A DNA stretch of 64,000 nt from Acanthosepion lycidas (GCA_963932145.1 OZ010580.1:37714761-37778760), one strand, 5' to 3'. Shown: positions 21,535-32,480, counted from the first letter of the stretch. Program-made: numbers and translations. Notes: generated by a model from the sequence alone, not told the origin.

Positions 21535-22010
21535 ATTTTTATCTTTTGCTGTCAAAGAGAGACTTGGAGAAAACCATTGGCTTCAAGGATTTCTTCAGCT
21601 AAGAGTTTTATGTTTCTCTGGTGACTGAGCAATCATCCTCAGGCATTTTTCCTCTAAAAAATCGTGAATCTTAGATTTGGACTGGCAAAACATTTTTTCT
21701 TTTATATCAAAGGAAACCTTGGAGGATAGTGCCAGTACTGATATATTCGTCAGATTGGAATATTTCAACTTTGTTCCTCTTTTAAGCAGATGGCCACAGA
21801 ACCATCTTCAGGCATTTTCTTAAAAAAAAAAAAGTAAGTAGATAAATCAAAAATTTCAGATGTATGTGGAAGAAACTTTTTTCTTTCATATTAAAGAGAA
21901 CCTTGGAAAAAGAAATTTCCTGCAAGGAGTTCTTCTATACAGAATTTTTGTTCTCTGCAGCCTGTTTCGGAAGAGAAACTTTCTGATCATTTTGAAATCA
22001 GAAGAAATTC
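21535..22010. repeat. three degenerate tandem copies, ~160-176 bp
   Basis: Unit starts at about 21535, 21693 and 21869 share the pattern ttttatc(t/a)t...tcaaagaga-acttgga, then an ATCxTCAGGCATTTT block in units 1 and 2. Divergence is high. There is no coding signal. Confidence 0.55.
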
Positions 22011-22277
22011 CCCAGAGGTTTTTCAAGTGACATCAGCTTAGAAAATATAATAATATGGGAGACAGCCAGTTTAATGGTAGTGTGAAAAATATATTTGCTA
22101 TTAATTATTTTTTCTTGTCTTAAGAATGTCATAAGACAAAAGTAAGCAATATAATTCCTGAAAAAAGTTCCCAAAGATTCTGTAGAAATCTTTGCCTCAA
22201 CACATACATGCATATATAAACATTTTATGATCATTTCAGCCTAATGGCAATAGCATATTAAAATAGCAGTTGCCATA

Positions 22278-22530
22278 TGATCATCCAAGTTAAGCAATGT
22301 TGAACCTGGTCAGTACCTACCTTGGAAATACTAAGTGCTGTAAGCTTTGATGTGTGGGTGGTGTAATGGATAAAGGCTTGGAATTTTCCATCAGAGAGCC
22401 AAGTTCCAATTCCAATTGGGTTTGTTATATTAACTTAATGCAAATACCCTTGGAAAGGTAAGAATCTGCATCTTCTTCCCAATTATGGGTTAATTAATAA
22501 GACTTGTATCCCTAAAACATTATTATCTCC
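22278..22530 (+). mobile_element. SINE with 5S-rRNA-like head and tRNA-like second unit
   Basis: 22278-22348 reads like the middle and 3' half of 5S rRNA (ccaagttaagcaatgttgaa, cctggtcagtac, ggaaatactaagtgctgtaa), with about 12 bp of the internal control region missing. It runs straight into a tRNA-like unit with an A-box-like ggtgtaatggataaagg and a B-box-like agttccaattcc. The S1 body follows (cccttggaaaggtaagaatc, aattatgggttaatta). Confidence 0.75.
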
Positions 22531-22939
22531 CACCCCCACAAAAAATTCTTACAATCTAAAAACATTTTCTATCTTTAAATAGGTTGATAAGTCATAGAAC
22601 ATGAATCAAACAATCAATATCCATTTATTTTATGGCTTATATCCTAATAGATAGAACCTAATTAACCATTAAATAAACTAATTGTATGCTTAGGGTATCA
22701 AAAGGTTTCTTATTTTTATATTTTATAGCTAATCAATACCAGATCATATTTCCAAAAAATGCTAATATGCTACCTTCTAAGAACTTGTAAAAATAACTGC
22801 TATAAAGTATTTATCACAGTTTGTTCATTAAGTATTTTTGTATGAGTCTCAAAGCAAGAAAATCTGTCTCAATATGGGATAATGATGAGTGAAGCACTAC
22901 TTTGTAATGAGTTTGATCTAAAATTCAATATTGCTAGCA

Positions 22940-25146
22940 AATTTGGAACTCACAATAAACATGGAGAAAAATGGGTCTGATGGTGTATGGCCAATGACCA
23001 AGTAATAGCCAACACATGGTTTCAAGAACATCCAAGATGATTATGGACATGGAAAAGCTCAGGAGGAGAAACTAAAAACCAATTTAACTACATTATCAAA
23101 ATAAGATTCAGGAATGTAATGCTTCACTGCAAAACCTACCCAAGTGCCGACTGTGGAAGTGACCATTGCCCTGTTATATGTAGACTATGAGTAAAACTAC
23201 AAAAATTGAAGAATCCTAACACAGTACCGAAATTGCAATATAACAAACTCGTGAGCAACTTAAACCTAAAGGAAAAAATATATGGAGAGTGTGAAAAGAA
23301 GATACAAGGGACAAAATTAAAATGGAAACTCGAAATGGGACACATTAAGTGAAGCTTTAGTGACATCAGCAAATGATATCATGTGAAAGGAGAAGGGATG
23401 AAGAAAAAAATGAATGGATCACAGATGAGATTCTTGACATGATTCAAAGGAGACAGAAAACTTTGCCAAGATACAGAATGGAATACAGAAAACTACTCAA
23501 TGAAATAAGGACCAAATAAAAATGGTGAAATGAAAAATGTGTATAAACAAATAAGGGAACTAACAGGGCAGAAGAGATTCTCATCAATAGGCTGCATAAA
23601 ATCAAAGGATGGTTCAATCCCAAGTTAGTGAAAAGTTATATGCACTGAATTTATAATTAAATTTTAATTTTTTAACTCCATCTTGAATTTGTATAGAAGT
23701 GGTGCATATGGGATAATGGTTAGTAAATGAAAAGAATTCTGCAGTGCTGGAACAAATATACTGGAGAACTCTTCCACAATGAAAAAGAACCAGAAATACA
23801 CAGAATTACTGACAGGCCTGAAATTCAAAAAACCAAAGCAGAATCTGCACTGGCTAAATTCAACAGAAACAGCCTAATGAACCACATAAAAAAAACTTAT
23901 CATCCATATTCTGATGAATAGAACATACAGCAGAATCAGCCCAGAGAAGAGCAAAAATGGTATGGGTTCATTAAAGACACCGGGACAAGGAACATGATAT
24001 TCATGCTCAAAATATTATCAGAAAGAGCAATACAAATACAGAAGAGCATGCACCTATATTTTATAGACCACGCAAAGGTATTCAACAAAGTAAGTCACAA
24101 AGATCTGTTAAAGCTGCTCAGCAACCTTTACATATTTAGGAAAGACATTAGAATAATCCGAAACCTCCACTGGCAGCAAACCACCTGCATAAATATAAAA
24201 GATGACTTCAGCAGATATACAAAAATTAAAGGGGCGTAAGGCAAGGTTGTATTTCTCAATAGACTTAATCAACCTATACAGTGAGGCAGTTCTGAGAGAA
24301 CTGGAAATCCTACCAGGATCCATTATTGGCAGCCACAATCTTAACAATATAAGATATACAGATGACAAAGTGCTGATAGCAGACACAGAAAAGAAACTAC
24401 AAAATCTTCAGCAGAATGTAGAGAAGGAGAGTGAGAAGACGGGACTAAGCATAAACTACAGACAGAATGAATGGTCATCAGCAAAATGATGAGCCCAAAA
24501 TGCAATTTACACGTTGTGGACACTAAAATCAAGCAGGTGTAGAAATTTAAATATCTGGAAAGTATTCTAACAGAGGAAGGAAAGGGAAATGCTGAGATCT
24601 GAAGACATATTGGGATGGCCAAAGACACATTCCAAAAGCTAAGCAGAGTATTATGAGACAGGAGAGTTTCATTGGTAGAAAAGACAAAAGTACTGAACTG
24701 CTACATGATATCAGTCGTCCTTTATGGTAGCGAATGTTTGACGATCTCCTCAAAGAAGAAGAAGAGAATTTGAGACAACAGAGGTGTAGTTCTACAGAAG
24801 GATGGTCAGGATACCATGGACTGAACATGTGAAGAATAATCAGGTTTTGGAGGAGATGCAAACAAAGAGGAAACTTATAATTAAAATCAGGAAGAGGCAG
24901 CTGAAATTTCTGGGACATGTAATAAGAAAGGAGGGCTTGCAAAATCGGATACTCACAGGGTGGACAGAGGAAAAGAGGGACAAGGGAAAGCAATGCATGA
25001 CATACTTAACAGTCTTAAGCAAGTGGATGGCAGAACAGGTTCTGAGAAAAATAACAAAAAGACAAAACTACAAGGGACAGGAAGACGTGGCAAGCCATGA
25101 TCGTCTATGGGACACAGCACATAAAAGAAAAAGAAGAATGTTAATG
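22940..25146 (+). pseudogene. RTE/BovB-like LINE, most complete copy (endonuclease end, RT, tail)
   Basis: The apurinic-type endonuclease C-terminus is visible at about 22995-23180: VIANTWFQEHPR, W-x-W-K-S-GGETKNQ, and ADCGSDHCPV with the catalytic SDH. The reverse transcriptase follows at about 24040-24480: FIDHAKVFNKVSHKDLLKLL, ILPGSIIGSHNLNNIRYTDD (YADD changed to YTDD) and KVLIADTEKKLQ. The tail is at 24800-25110: IPWTEHVKNN, KRQLKFLGHVIRKEGL, TGWTEEKRDKGKQ and a shifted WRAMIAHVLKGH-like end. Stops, frameshifts and a SINE fragment (23600-23728) break it. It ends in aaaagaaaaagaagaa. Confidence 0.85.
23600..23728 (+). mobile_element. SINE S1 dimer-head fragment inside the RTE LINE
   Basis: Matches the reverse complement of 14470-14600 (ggttcaatcccaagttagtg, aactccatcttgaatttgta, catatgggataatggttag). 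It interrupts the LINE between the endonuclease and reverse-transcriptase regions and is truncated after the second A-box. Confidence 0.65.
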
Positions 25147-25829
25147 GTAATATTAGCCATTTCCTTATAAAGAAACATCTGCGTTAACTGACCAAGCAGC
25201 CAGTACTATTGTCAGTTGGAATTTATAAAATCTTTCTATTGAAACAGTTTTTCAGAAAAATAGATTTCTCAAGTAACTGTTATTGCTCCCTCAATTATTG
25301 ATGGGGGGGGGGCTTCCTATAAGAGTGAGTGGAGTTACTCCCCATGTTATGCTATAAATGCGATTATATGTTATTGAGTTGGAAGTATAGATAAAGAGAG
25401 AAAGGTGTCACAAAATTAATTAATACTTCCTTCTTAACCTTTTGTTTGAAATAGTGGGGAACATCATTGTTGTAATTTAGGAAAGGTTACTGAAGAGTAT
25501 AATCATGCAAAGTTGGTAATTAACAATAATACTTAGGACACGAACAACACATATAAGATTCACCAGCAGCACATAGAAGAAGTAGTCAACTGCTAGAAGT
25601 GAGTCAAGTGAATTCCACAATGAATCTCCGACTGCAGACTTACATATACAGTATTCACTACTATATTTCTGGGAATGGGGGCATACCCATTATCATCCGT
25701 AGGTATGCTACAACAATCATAATCTTGATTATATCATTATTTTCTCTTCAAGTGCAATTTATTCTAGTTGTTGCTGTTTGAAAGTCAAGTGATATGGTTT
25801 ATGCTGTTTGGTAATCCAAATGTTTGATT
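25143..25829 (+). repeat. interspersed repeat R4, copy 2, split by a solo LTR
   Basis: R4 blocks at 25143-25467 continue at 25716-25829 after removal of the LTR (25468-25715). It starts right at the A-rich end of the RTE copy. A run of ten G at 25303-25312 replaces the ggggg found in copy 3. Confidence 0.8.
25468..25715. mobile_element. solo LTR-like element with 5 bp target duplication
   Basis: A 248 bp element starting tgttgtaatttagg and ending gctacaaca, flanked by atcat at 25463-25467 and 25716-25720. R4 copies at 39588-39625 and 56765-56790 show the uninterrupted site, so insertion is directly supported. There is no coding sequence. It is not obviously related to the 4171 family, apart from a shared gacacgaacaacac-like word. 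Confidence 0.85.
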
Positions 25830-26840
25830 TGTCATAAAATCATCCAACCAAACAAAGGGTAGTGGTTAGTAAGACTAGTCAAGTTGACTATTACTATTGA
25901 GTAGTTAATTTGATCCTTTTGTTGTCTGATACAAAATTAAGTGCTAAATTATCCAGAAAGGGTTGATATGTTTTAAAAAGCAACCAACAAAGCAAAATAA
26001 ATTTAAAAAAATGTGAAGCAACCAGTTCTTTTAAATGGTAAAAATAGTATTTAAAAGAACTGGTAGCCCAATGGGAAATTGTTTTTATTTTCTATACATA
26101 CAAGAATTTTGCTAAATTTTGAAAATTTTCAATGTTCATGTCTTTGTCTCTCATTCTTTACTCAGGTTCTTACATTGTCAATGGAAAGTGTTGATTTTAA
26201 AGTATGGAATGTGGGATGTTACAAGAATATCCCTGAATTCCTCATTAATTAAATACATTTATATTTACCACATAAAAAGGTAAAAAATTTAATTATATAA
26301 ATATATTGTGTTACTAAATTAAGAGCAGTAACATTTGAGTGTGGTAGACTGTAGAGGCCACCATTGTTAGACTGTATCTAAGGCACTGCTGCTTCTAAAT
26401 TTTCATAATATGACAGCATTGAGCCCACGAGAGCCACCTTGTTCTTCCACATTTCACAGTCCTGACAGAGTTTCAGAACATTCTTCCTAGGCAGATTAAT
26501 CTTCTAGAGGTCCTGGCACACACTGGTTTTCCAACAGCTACATGGTCAACCATGAGCTCATCACAGTTTGCAGATGTCAAGTAAAAGTGTTAGATGACTG
26601 CTAGGGTGATCATAAGACCATTGCAGGACATGACTGAGTCAACAAAGTGATTAAAGCCTTGTTTGGACTCAATTAACATAGAAGGACATCTAAATATTTA
26701 AGTCTGCTACTCATAGTAATAATTATATCAATATGTTCAGTACAATTTTGAGATTATATTCTAAAGAGACATCTAAATGTTCCTTTCATCCTCTGCTGTT
26801 AGTGGTTAAAGGTCATATGTCTTTTTAACCTAGTGATAAT
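25830..26840. other. unassigned; one hairpin
   Basis: A perfect 16 bp-arm hairpin (26021-26036 with 26049-26064, accagttcttttaaat) is present. The stretch 26340-26660 is GC-richer than its surroundings and may be an unrecognised repeat. No gene seen. Confidence 0.35.
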
Positions 26841-26841
26841 A

Positions 26842-26943
26842 TTAGGTTGGTGCAAAAATAATGACATAATAATGTCGTTTTTTGACGTTAAAAAATACGT
26901 CAAAAAACGACATTATTACGTCATTATTTTTGCACCAACCTAA
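26842..26943. mobile_element. mariner MITE, MADE1-like
   Basis: 102 bp near-perfect palindrome from ttaggttggtgcaaaaataa to its complement, flanked by TA. It is the same family as 9645-9724, with a longer stem containing an extra acataataatgtc/gacattattacgt segment. Confidence 0.92.
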
Positions 26944-26954
26944 TATAATAATTT

Positions 26955-27145
26955 TTTTTTTAATCATTTCACCCCAAGCATGGCATTAAAGCCACTAGAA
27001 TGCAAGGGGTTAGAGAATGGAAGAAAAACTAATATTAAAGAGAGAGGACAATAAAAGAACAGGGATTAAGAAGACAGAAGATAACCATTGACATTGCATT
27101 TAAATTTTCAAAGATCAAATTTGACTGGAAAGCAAGAAACTAGAA
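26955..27145 (-). pseudogene. LINE A 3' end
   Basis: Starts with the reverse complement of the LINE A terminus (taatcatttcaccccaagca) and runs through its 3' UTR (gatcaaatttgactggaaag). It is cut near 27145, where LINE B begins. Confidence 0.7.
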
Positions 27146-27560
27146 GAGAGTCCAAAAGCATCTTCGAGTTCTTGTTAGAGAAGAATTATTTTCCACCCTC
27201 CATCCTCTCTCTCGTAGGTGGGATGTTTCAAGCATCTTACTGTACTTTCATTACTTCCATGGAAAGTTCTTGGACCAACTACATTCCTTCGTTCCACCAG
27301 GTCTAACCTTCACGGCTAGGACCTTCCATGCTACTTAAATAGTAGCAAACCAAGTTCAAGTCAAACAGCTTCTTCCCATGAACTAATGCTCTCTAAACTC
27401 CCAAGAGGATGTTTCCCGAATCACTACAATCTTAATCTGTTCAAGCCCAGAGTTAACTGTTATTTTCCCCTATCTATGTAAACTACCCATTAATGTAACC
27501 CTCTACCTTGAGTGGTCCCTGGGCCTTATCCAGGATGATCCTTACTGTAAAATAAAACAA
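27145..27560 (+). pseudogene. LINE B C-terminal region and 3' UTR
   Basis: Plus strand; matches 36955-37395 from gagtccaaaagcatcttc on. It includes KLPRGCFPNHYNLNLFKPRV near 27398-27460 and the tail cctctaccttgagtggtcc, ending in aaaataaaacaaaataaaat. In-frame stops are present. Confidence 0.65.
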
Positions 27561-27930
27561 AATAAAATCACAGATGACCAAGAGAAATCAGCAGTAGGCT
27601 ATAAGGCCAGTCAAAAATATCTTAGAGCTTTCAATCTTGAACATGATGACCTCCAATTTCAAACAGAAAAATTCAGTTTGTCGAAGGAGAAAACAATTCA
27701 CTCTGACATAAATGCCTGAAGAGTGTCTTGACTGCAAGGTCATCAGCAGTAAACTACTATACCTTGTGACATATAATTCTTATTATTCAAAAAGTGAACT
27801 CGTATTCATGTGGCCAAAGCCTAAAAGGCCATTAGTTTAACTTTCCTTAAGAATTTGAGTCTGTATACATGAGATAGTATTATCATTTAATTTTAGAATT
27901 TTAGAATATTTATGAAAATATTCTGTTAAT
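27561..27930. other. unassigned
   Basis: Nothing recognised beyond a weak SINE-like word at 27715-27745. Confidence 0.25.
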
Positions 27931-27931
27931 A

Positions 27932-27935
<4 letters not shown>

Positions 27936-27994
<59 letters not shown>
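27936..27994. repeat. (TA)n microsatellite
   Basis: About 59 bp. Confidence 0.97.
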
Positions 27995-27998
<4 letters not shown>

Positions 27999-28304
27999 CA
28001 CATGTGCATATATACACACAAATATTTTTATGTATGCATACTGTAAATGCACCATATGTATTAACTTATATACACACTCATATTCCCACATACTTGCTAG
28101 AAAAAAATTCACTGTTAATAACTCACTCTGGAATTGCAACCCTTCATCAAATCTCCACCCACCAAAAAAAAAAAAAAATGGTGAAGAACCATGAATATAG
28201 AACTTAAGAACTCATATTGGAAACAAACTGCCTGTGTATGGATAGAGAATAAATTCAGTAAATAAACAAAAATAGTCTTCTCACCAAACTTATCCACAGT
28301 TTAT

Positions 28305-28590
28305 TGTGTGGGGTAATTCTGAGAGAATTAGAAGTCCTACCAGGATTTATTGTCAGCAGACACTATTATAACAATCTAAGATATGCAGATGACACTGTGC
28401 TGATACCATATGCAGAAAGAAAACTGCAAGAACTCTTAGATAAAGTAGTAAAAGAAATTAAGAAGAAAGGGCAAAACATCATTTGAGAGAAAACAGAATG
28501 CATGCTTGTCAGCAGGAGGAACCACCCAAGATGCAAACTATGAATAGATGATACCAAAATCAATTAAGGAAATTTAAATATCTAGTGTAT
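28305..28590 (+). pseudogene. RTE-like LINE, reverse-transcriptase fragment
   Basis: It translates to RELEVLPGFIV, NLRYADDTVLIPYAERK and LLDKVVKEIKKKG. It keeps the canonical YADD active-site box that has become YTDD in the 22940-25146 copy. Flanking parts of the LINE are missing. Confidence 0.8.
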
Positions 28591-28690
28591 TAAAAGAGGA
28601 TGGAAAATCTAAAATCTGATGTAAATAGATGTTTTAATGCAATGATATATATTTATAGGGTTAAATATGTATTTATCATTAAATAAACAC

Positions 28691-28721
<31 letters not shown>
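28691..28721. repeat. (TA)n microsatellite
   Basis: About 31 bp. Confidence 0.95.
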
Positions 28722-28725
<4 letters not shown>

Positions 28726-28796
28726 TTAAAATCAAAAATGTATTTATAGAACTAAAAACATAAGAGCAATTGAAGAAATCTAAATAAATGTAAAAA

Positions 28797-29350
28797 AAAA
28801 CATTTACCTATAGATTAAAATATAAATAAGCAGCTAATGTTTCCCTATAGACTCAAGTAATTAAAAAACCAGTTTCCCTATAGCCTGAGGTATAAATAAA
28901 TAACCAATTTTTCCCATTATACTCATGTATAAATAAATCGATCTTTCCCTATAGACTCATGCATAAATAAATCAATCTTTCCCTATAGACTCATGTATAA
29001 ATAAATCAATCTTTTCCTATAGCCTCATGTATAAATAAATCAATCTTTTCCTATAGACTCAGATATAAATAAAAAAAACAATGTTTCTCTGTAGACTATA
29101 AATAACTAATTGTTTACTATAAACTCAATTATAAATAAACAATGTTTCCCTATTGCTTCAGTTATAAAGAACAAAACATTGACTTTTTGACATAAATTTT
29201 ACTTGTGAGCTCCAGCATAAACACAATGTTTACCTTTAGTCCCAAGCATAAACAACCAAACAAAATTTACTTTTAGACTCAAATATAAGTAACCAATGAA
29301 TGAATTCAAGTCTGAATGAATGACCAATGTTTACCTTTCAAATCAGCTAT
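28797..29350. repeat. degenerate minisatellite, 34-38 bp unit
   Basis: The cleanest part is four 34 bp units at 28928, 28962, 28996 and 29030 (tataaataaatcaatctttc then cctatagactcatg). Decayed units extend on both sides with atgtttccctatagactca variants. The repeats are contiguous with no spacers. Confidence 0.85.
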
Positions 29351-29745
29351 AATAAAAAAAAAATTATTTCAGCATTTAAATAAGTGTTGATATGTCATAA
29401 AACCCCCAGCAGAAGGCAAAACTTTCAACTCATTTTTAGAAAGGTTGGTTTTGGTATTTAGCTTAGAATTTAGTGACTTTAAAAACAAATCAGAGACGAG
29501 GACCCAACATCCAGTGTAGATCCTTCATGATATGAGAAGAGAATACAACTCATCACATTATGGATTTAATCTAAACCAAATCACTGAATATTTTTCTGAA
29601 CTTGTTTGTTTTAATATTGTAATGAGTATAAACTTGAACTTTGCAAGATGAAAATGTGACAGGAAAAGAATACCAGTAACATAGTTGAGCATAGAACAAT
29701 TAACTAAAGTTTAAATCTGAGGCTTGTTTTCATATTTCAAATTTC
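29351..29745. other. unassigned
   Basis: No gene or repeat recognised. Confidence 0.3.
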
Positions 29746-29749
29746 AAGC

Positions 29750-29975
29750 AAAAACAGAAATATGACATGAATATTACATTAATGTCATTGCAGGCATGTA
29801 AATTGAACAATCTTCCCCAGTGAATGAAGTAAAGGATTTGGTTTGAAATTCCAATGCATATATTACCTGATGAACTCCAGAGTGTGCAATGGCCGAAACG
29901 TTATGAATATGACAATAAAGATAAGAACAAGAGTCCGCACAATATAAATAGTATAAATCAGTAAAGAAATAAGCA
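29750..29975 (+). repeat. dispersed repeat R7, copy 2, with hammerhead-like core
   Basis: 29866-29904 holds cctgatga, a CCA/TGG pairing with the loop gagtgtgcaa, and ccgaaacgtt. It is followed by atgacaataaagataag as in 15380-15400. CUGAUGA and GAAAC are both intact here, but the stem between them is weak. Confidence 0.5.
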
Positions 29976-29984
29976 ATTTTCTTC

Positions 29985-30360
29985 TCCTATATGTCAACTC
30001 CCTTCAGGATGTGAGGGATCATGGATCTCCCCACCCTCCTATACCTTGCACTCCTTAACAATGTTTCTTCCTTTGCCAAGCATCTGACTCCTGTTCTGAC
30101 ATGTATTTGCTCAAGCTCTTCATGTATGTGGCCACACTGCCTGCCCCTATCCATCTTCCTTTGAATATGTCCTCTGAATGTCAAATTCTTGAAGCCCTCT
30201 TTCCGTCTTGGGTATGACAATAAACTACATCCGCATCCTGGATAAGATGATAAACTATGTCCAGCAACAAGGCCTCTGATCAGGAGGTTTTGAGGAGCAT
30301 CGAACCACTTCTTAATTGCTGGTGTTCCCAGGTCTACACTGTCCCAGAGTGGTAACACCT
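29985..30360 (-). pseudogene. RTE-like LINE tail, divergent copy with open frame
   Basis: A 123-codon minus-strand frame contains RRKEGFKNLTFRGHIQ, KMDRGRQCGHIHEELEQI, EETLLRSARYRRVGRSMI and PHILKGVDI, the full block order of the family tail. It is GC-richer and more diverged than the others. The first 50 codons do not match the family. Loss of the reverse transcriptase makes it non-autonomous. Confidence 0.6.
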
Positions 30361-30439
30361 GTTATGGTCAGACCTATGGGCAAATTGCTGACCCCCAAAC
30401 TGAGGTCGAAACACCATGAAAATGTAAAAATAGGTTTTA

Positions 30440-30590
30440 ATAACAGAAATACTTTGTAAAAAAAAATATTACCAGCAAAACATTTTTGAAAAAAAAAAAA
30501 AATTACCAGTGATACATTTTTGAAGAAAAAATATTAACAGCAATACATTTTTGACAAAAAAATATTAACAGCAATAAAAATTTTGTCGGC
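30440..30590. repeat. short tandem repeat, ~33 bp unit
   Basis: Four units of ttaccagcaaaacatttttg followed by an A-run, drifting to ttaacagcaatacatttttg. Confidence 0.75.
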
Positions 30591-30663
30591 ATTAAATAAC
30601 CCATTGGGGTTGATATGCCATAAACCAAACCAAACTAAAACAATGCAAACTAAACCAAACCAA

Positions 30664-30810
30664 GCCCTCCTTTCTCTTTATGTGTTCAAGGAATTTTAGC
30701 TTTCTCTTTCAGATTCTAAGTATGTTCATTTTTTTTTTGTTTTACTTAAAACTTCTTTGTTGCTTACACACTCGGTCCATGATTTTTTAGCATTGTTCAT
30801 GGAGGACCAG
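30664..30810 (-). pseudogene. RTE-like LINE tail, short fragment
   Basis: Antisense words gccctcctttctctttatgt, gaattttagctttctctttc and gcttacacactcggtccatg match the EHV/KRQLKFLGH part of the tail. Confidence 0.55.
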
Positions 30811-31130
30811 ATTTAGTGTTTTCCTCATCTATGGAGAGAGTGTACAGTATTCACAGTTAAATAGGAAGATTGATATTAGTTCAGCACTCTTTTCTTTGTT
30901 TTTAACAAAATTTTCTTCTTTCCTTGCTTAGCATTAGGAAGGCATCTTTTGCTATTCATTCCTCAGTAGAATTATTAAAAGCGAAAGAATCAGAATATCT
31001 CACCAATGATTAGTCTTATTATTACCAAACTATTTAGTAAAACTCTAATGACATTAAATTAGTTTTGAGTAATACTGTTTTATAATTACGGTTTTTATAA
31101 TGCCTTTTTAATACCTAATTATAATTTATA
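30811..31130. other. unassigned
   Basis: No gene or repeat recognised. Confidence 0.25.
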
Positions 31131-32480
31131 AGGCTTTTCTTTTTATTTTCACTCAAAGACATTTTCTTTTTATTCAGTTACTGTTTTATAATTCTTTTTA
31201 ATTTCTAATTTAGATTTCTAATTCTTTTTTCCCCATTTCTTTTGTTTTTCATGCAGAAGAATTTCCTTCTTTTCCTTTTTTTTTATTCAAAGTTCTGTCC
31301 ACTCATTTTCAGTTTTTTTTAACTCTCGGTTGTATTCATTTTCTAGTTTTTCTAGTGGACAGCAATCTTAATGTGAAATATTGCATTTCTGAGGACCCTA
31401 ACCCTTGAAACAATAAATTACCAGAACCGGTGGGGGGGGGGGTTATGTTTAGCATTGGTTTGGAACCCAATCAAGGTCTTGTGACCTTCTGATTCCCCCT
31501 ATTCCTTCCAGCCACCATCCTGATGACGGCTTCATTGTCAACTGGCAGGCATGAAGAGAAATCAAAATTTACACTGACTGATATGATGACAACTTATAGA
31601 AAGAGAGAGAGTGAGAGAGAGAGAGATTGTGAATCATACTGAATTTTGAGATAAAGTTGACTTTATCTGTCTTTTGTTTTTTTTTTCTTCTTTATTTGTG
31701 CTTGTTTTTATGTTCCTTTTATCCTCTTCATTTCATTTCATTTTCACCCTTCTTTTTTGTTTTTCACCTTTCCTTCACGCCCTGATATCATAAAAAAAAA
31801 AAAAAGCATCATAAAAAATAAAACCAAAATTACTGAAGTTTCTACCTATAGATATCATTTTACTTTTGTCAGTATTCATTAATATTTTCTATTTTCATTT
31901 ATTTTTCTTGCTGATGTCATTAGGTATATTTATGTATGTGTTGTTTTCTGTCTCCGCTACTGTCCGTTTCTTAAGAACCACCATCACCCTCATGTGTGGA
32001 GGTAACAACTCATCAGTTACTAAGAACCCTTGACTCTGGAAATCTTTTTTTCTAGACCTCTCAGCTTGCCAAACCTTTTCCTATCAGCAAGATCTCACTT
32101 GTTTTTCATCACAAGATACATTAGTTTTCTCCTTGATTTTCTTTCTTTTTTTTTTCGGGCTTTATTCAGCACATTACTAATAATAGAATTTTTTTCTTTT
32201 TTTTAATATTTACTATCTCTTTCCTTTCTCATATTTTCTTCACACTCTTTGGTCATTTAATAATTTTACTTACCTACTTCAATAAAAAGAGTTGAAATTA
32301 GGTTGAAAAATTCTCCACCAAACTTGCCAACATTTCTCCACACTCAACAATTTTTTTTTCTTCAATATCTCTCTATATATAACCATTATGAACAAGACAC
32401 ATAAACCTCACTATCAGACTTTCTTAATAAAAGAAAGGATTTTTTTTTCCATTTAATTCTTTTTTTTTCTCAGTTGTCAT
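31130..32480. repeat. T/pyrimidine-rich region
   Basis: The plus strand is strongly T- and C-biased with many T runs, interrupted by (GA)n at 31596-31627, an 11-G run at 31432-31442 and an A run near 31791. No coding signal. Confidence 0.6.

Noticed and set aside
20967..21602. 211-codon plus-strand open frame as a membrane protein
   Set aside because: It follows a pyrimidine-only tract, is nearly all F/L/S/Y/I, overlapping frames are open too, and no domain or start context supports it.
22278..22348. Functional 5S rRNA gene
   Set aside because: 5' part missing, control region partly deleted, and it runs into a SINE.
25303..25312. G-quadruplex from a ten-G run (also 31432-31442)
   Set aside because: Single G runs without the additional tracts needed nearby; probably slippage in a G-rich word.
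28928..29063. CRISPR-like array of 34 bp repeats
   Set aside because: Units are contiguous with no spacers, and the window is eukaryotic; it is a minisatellite.
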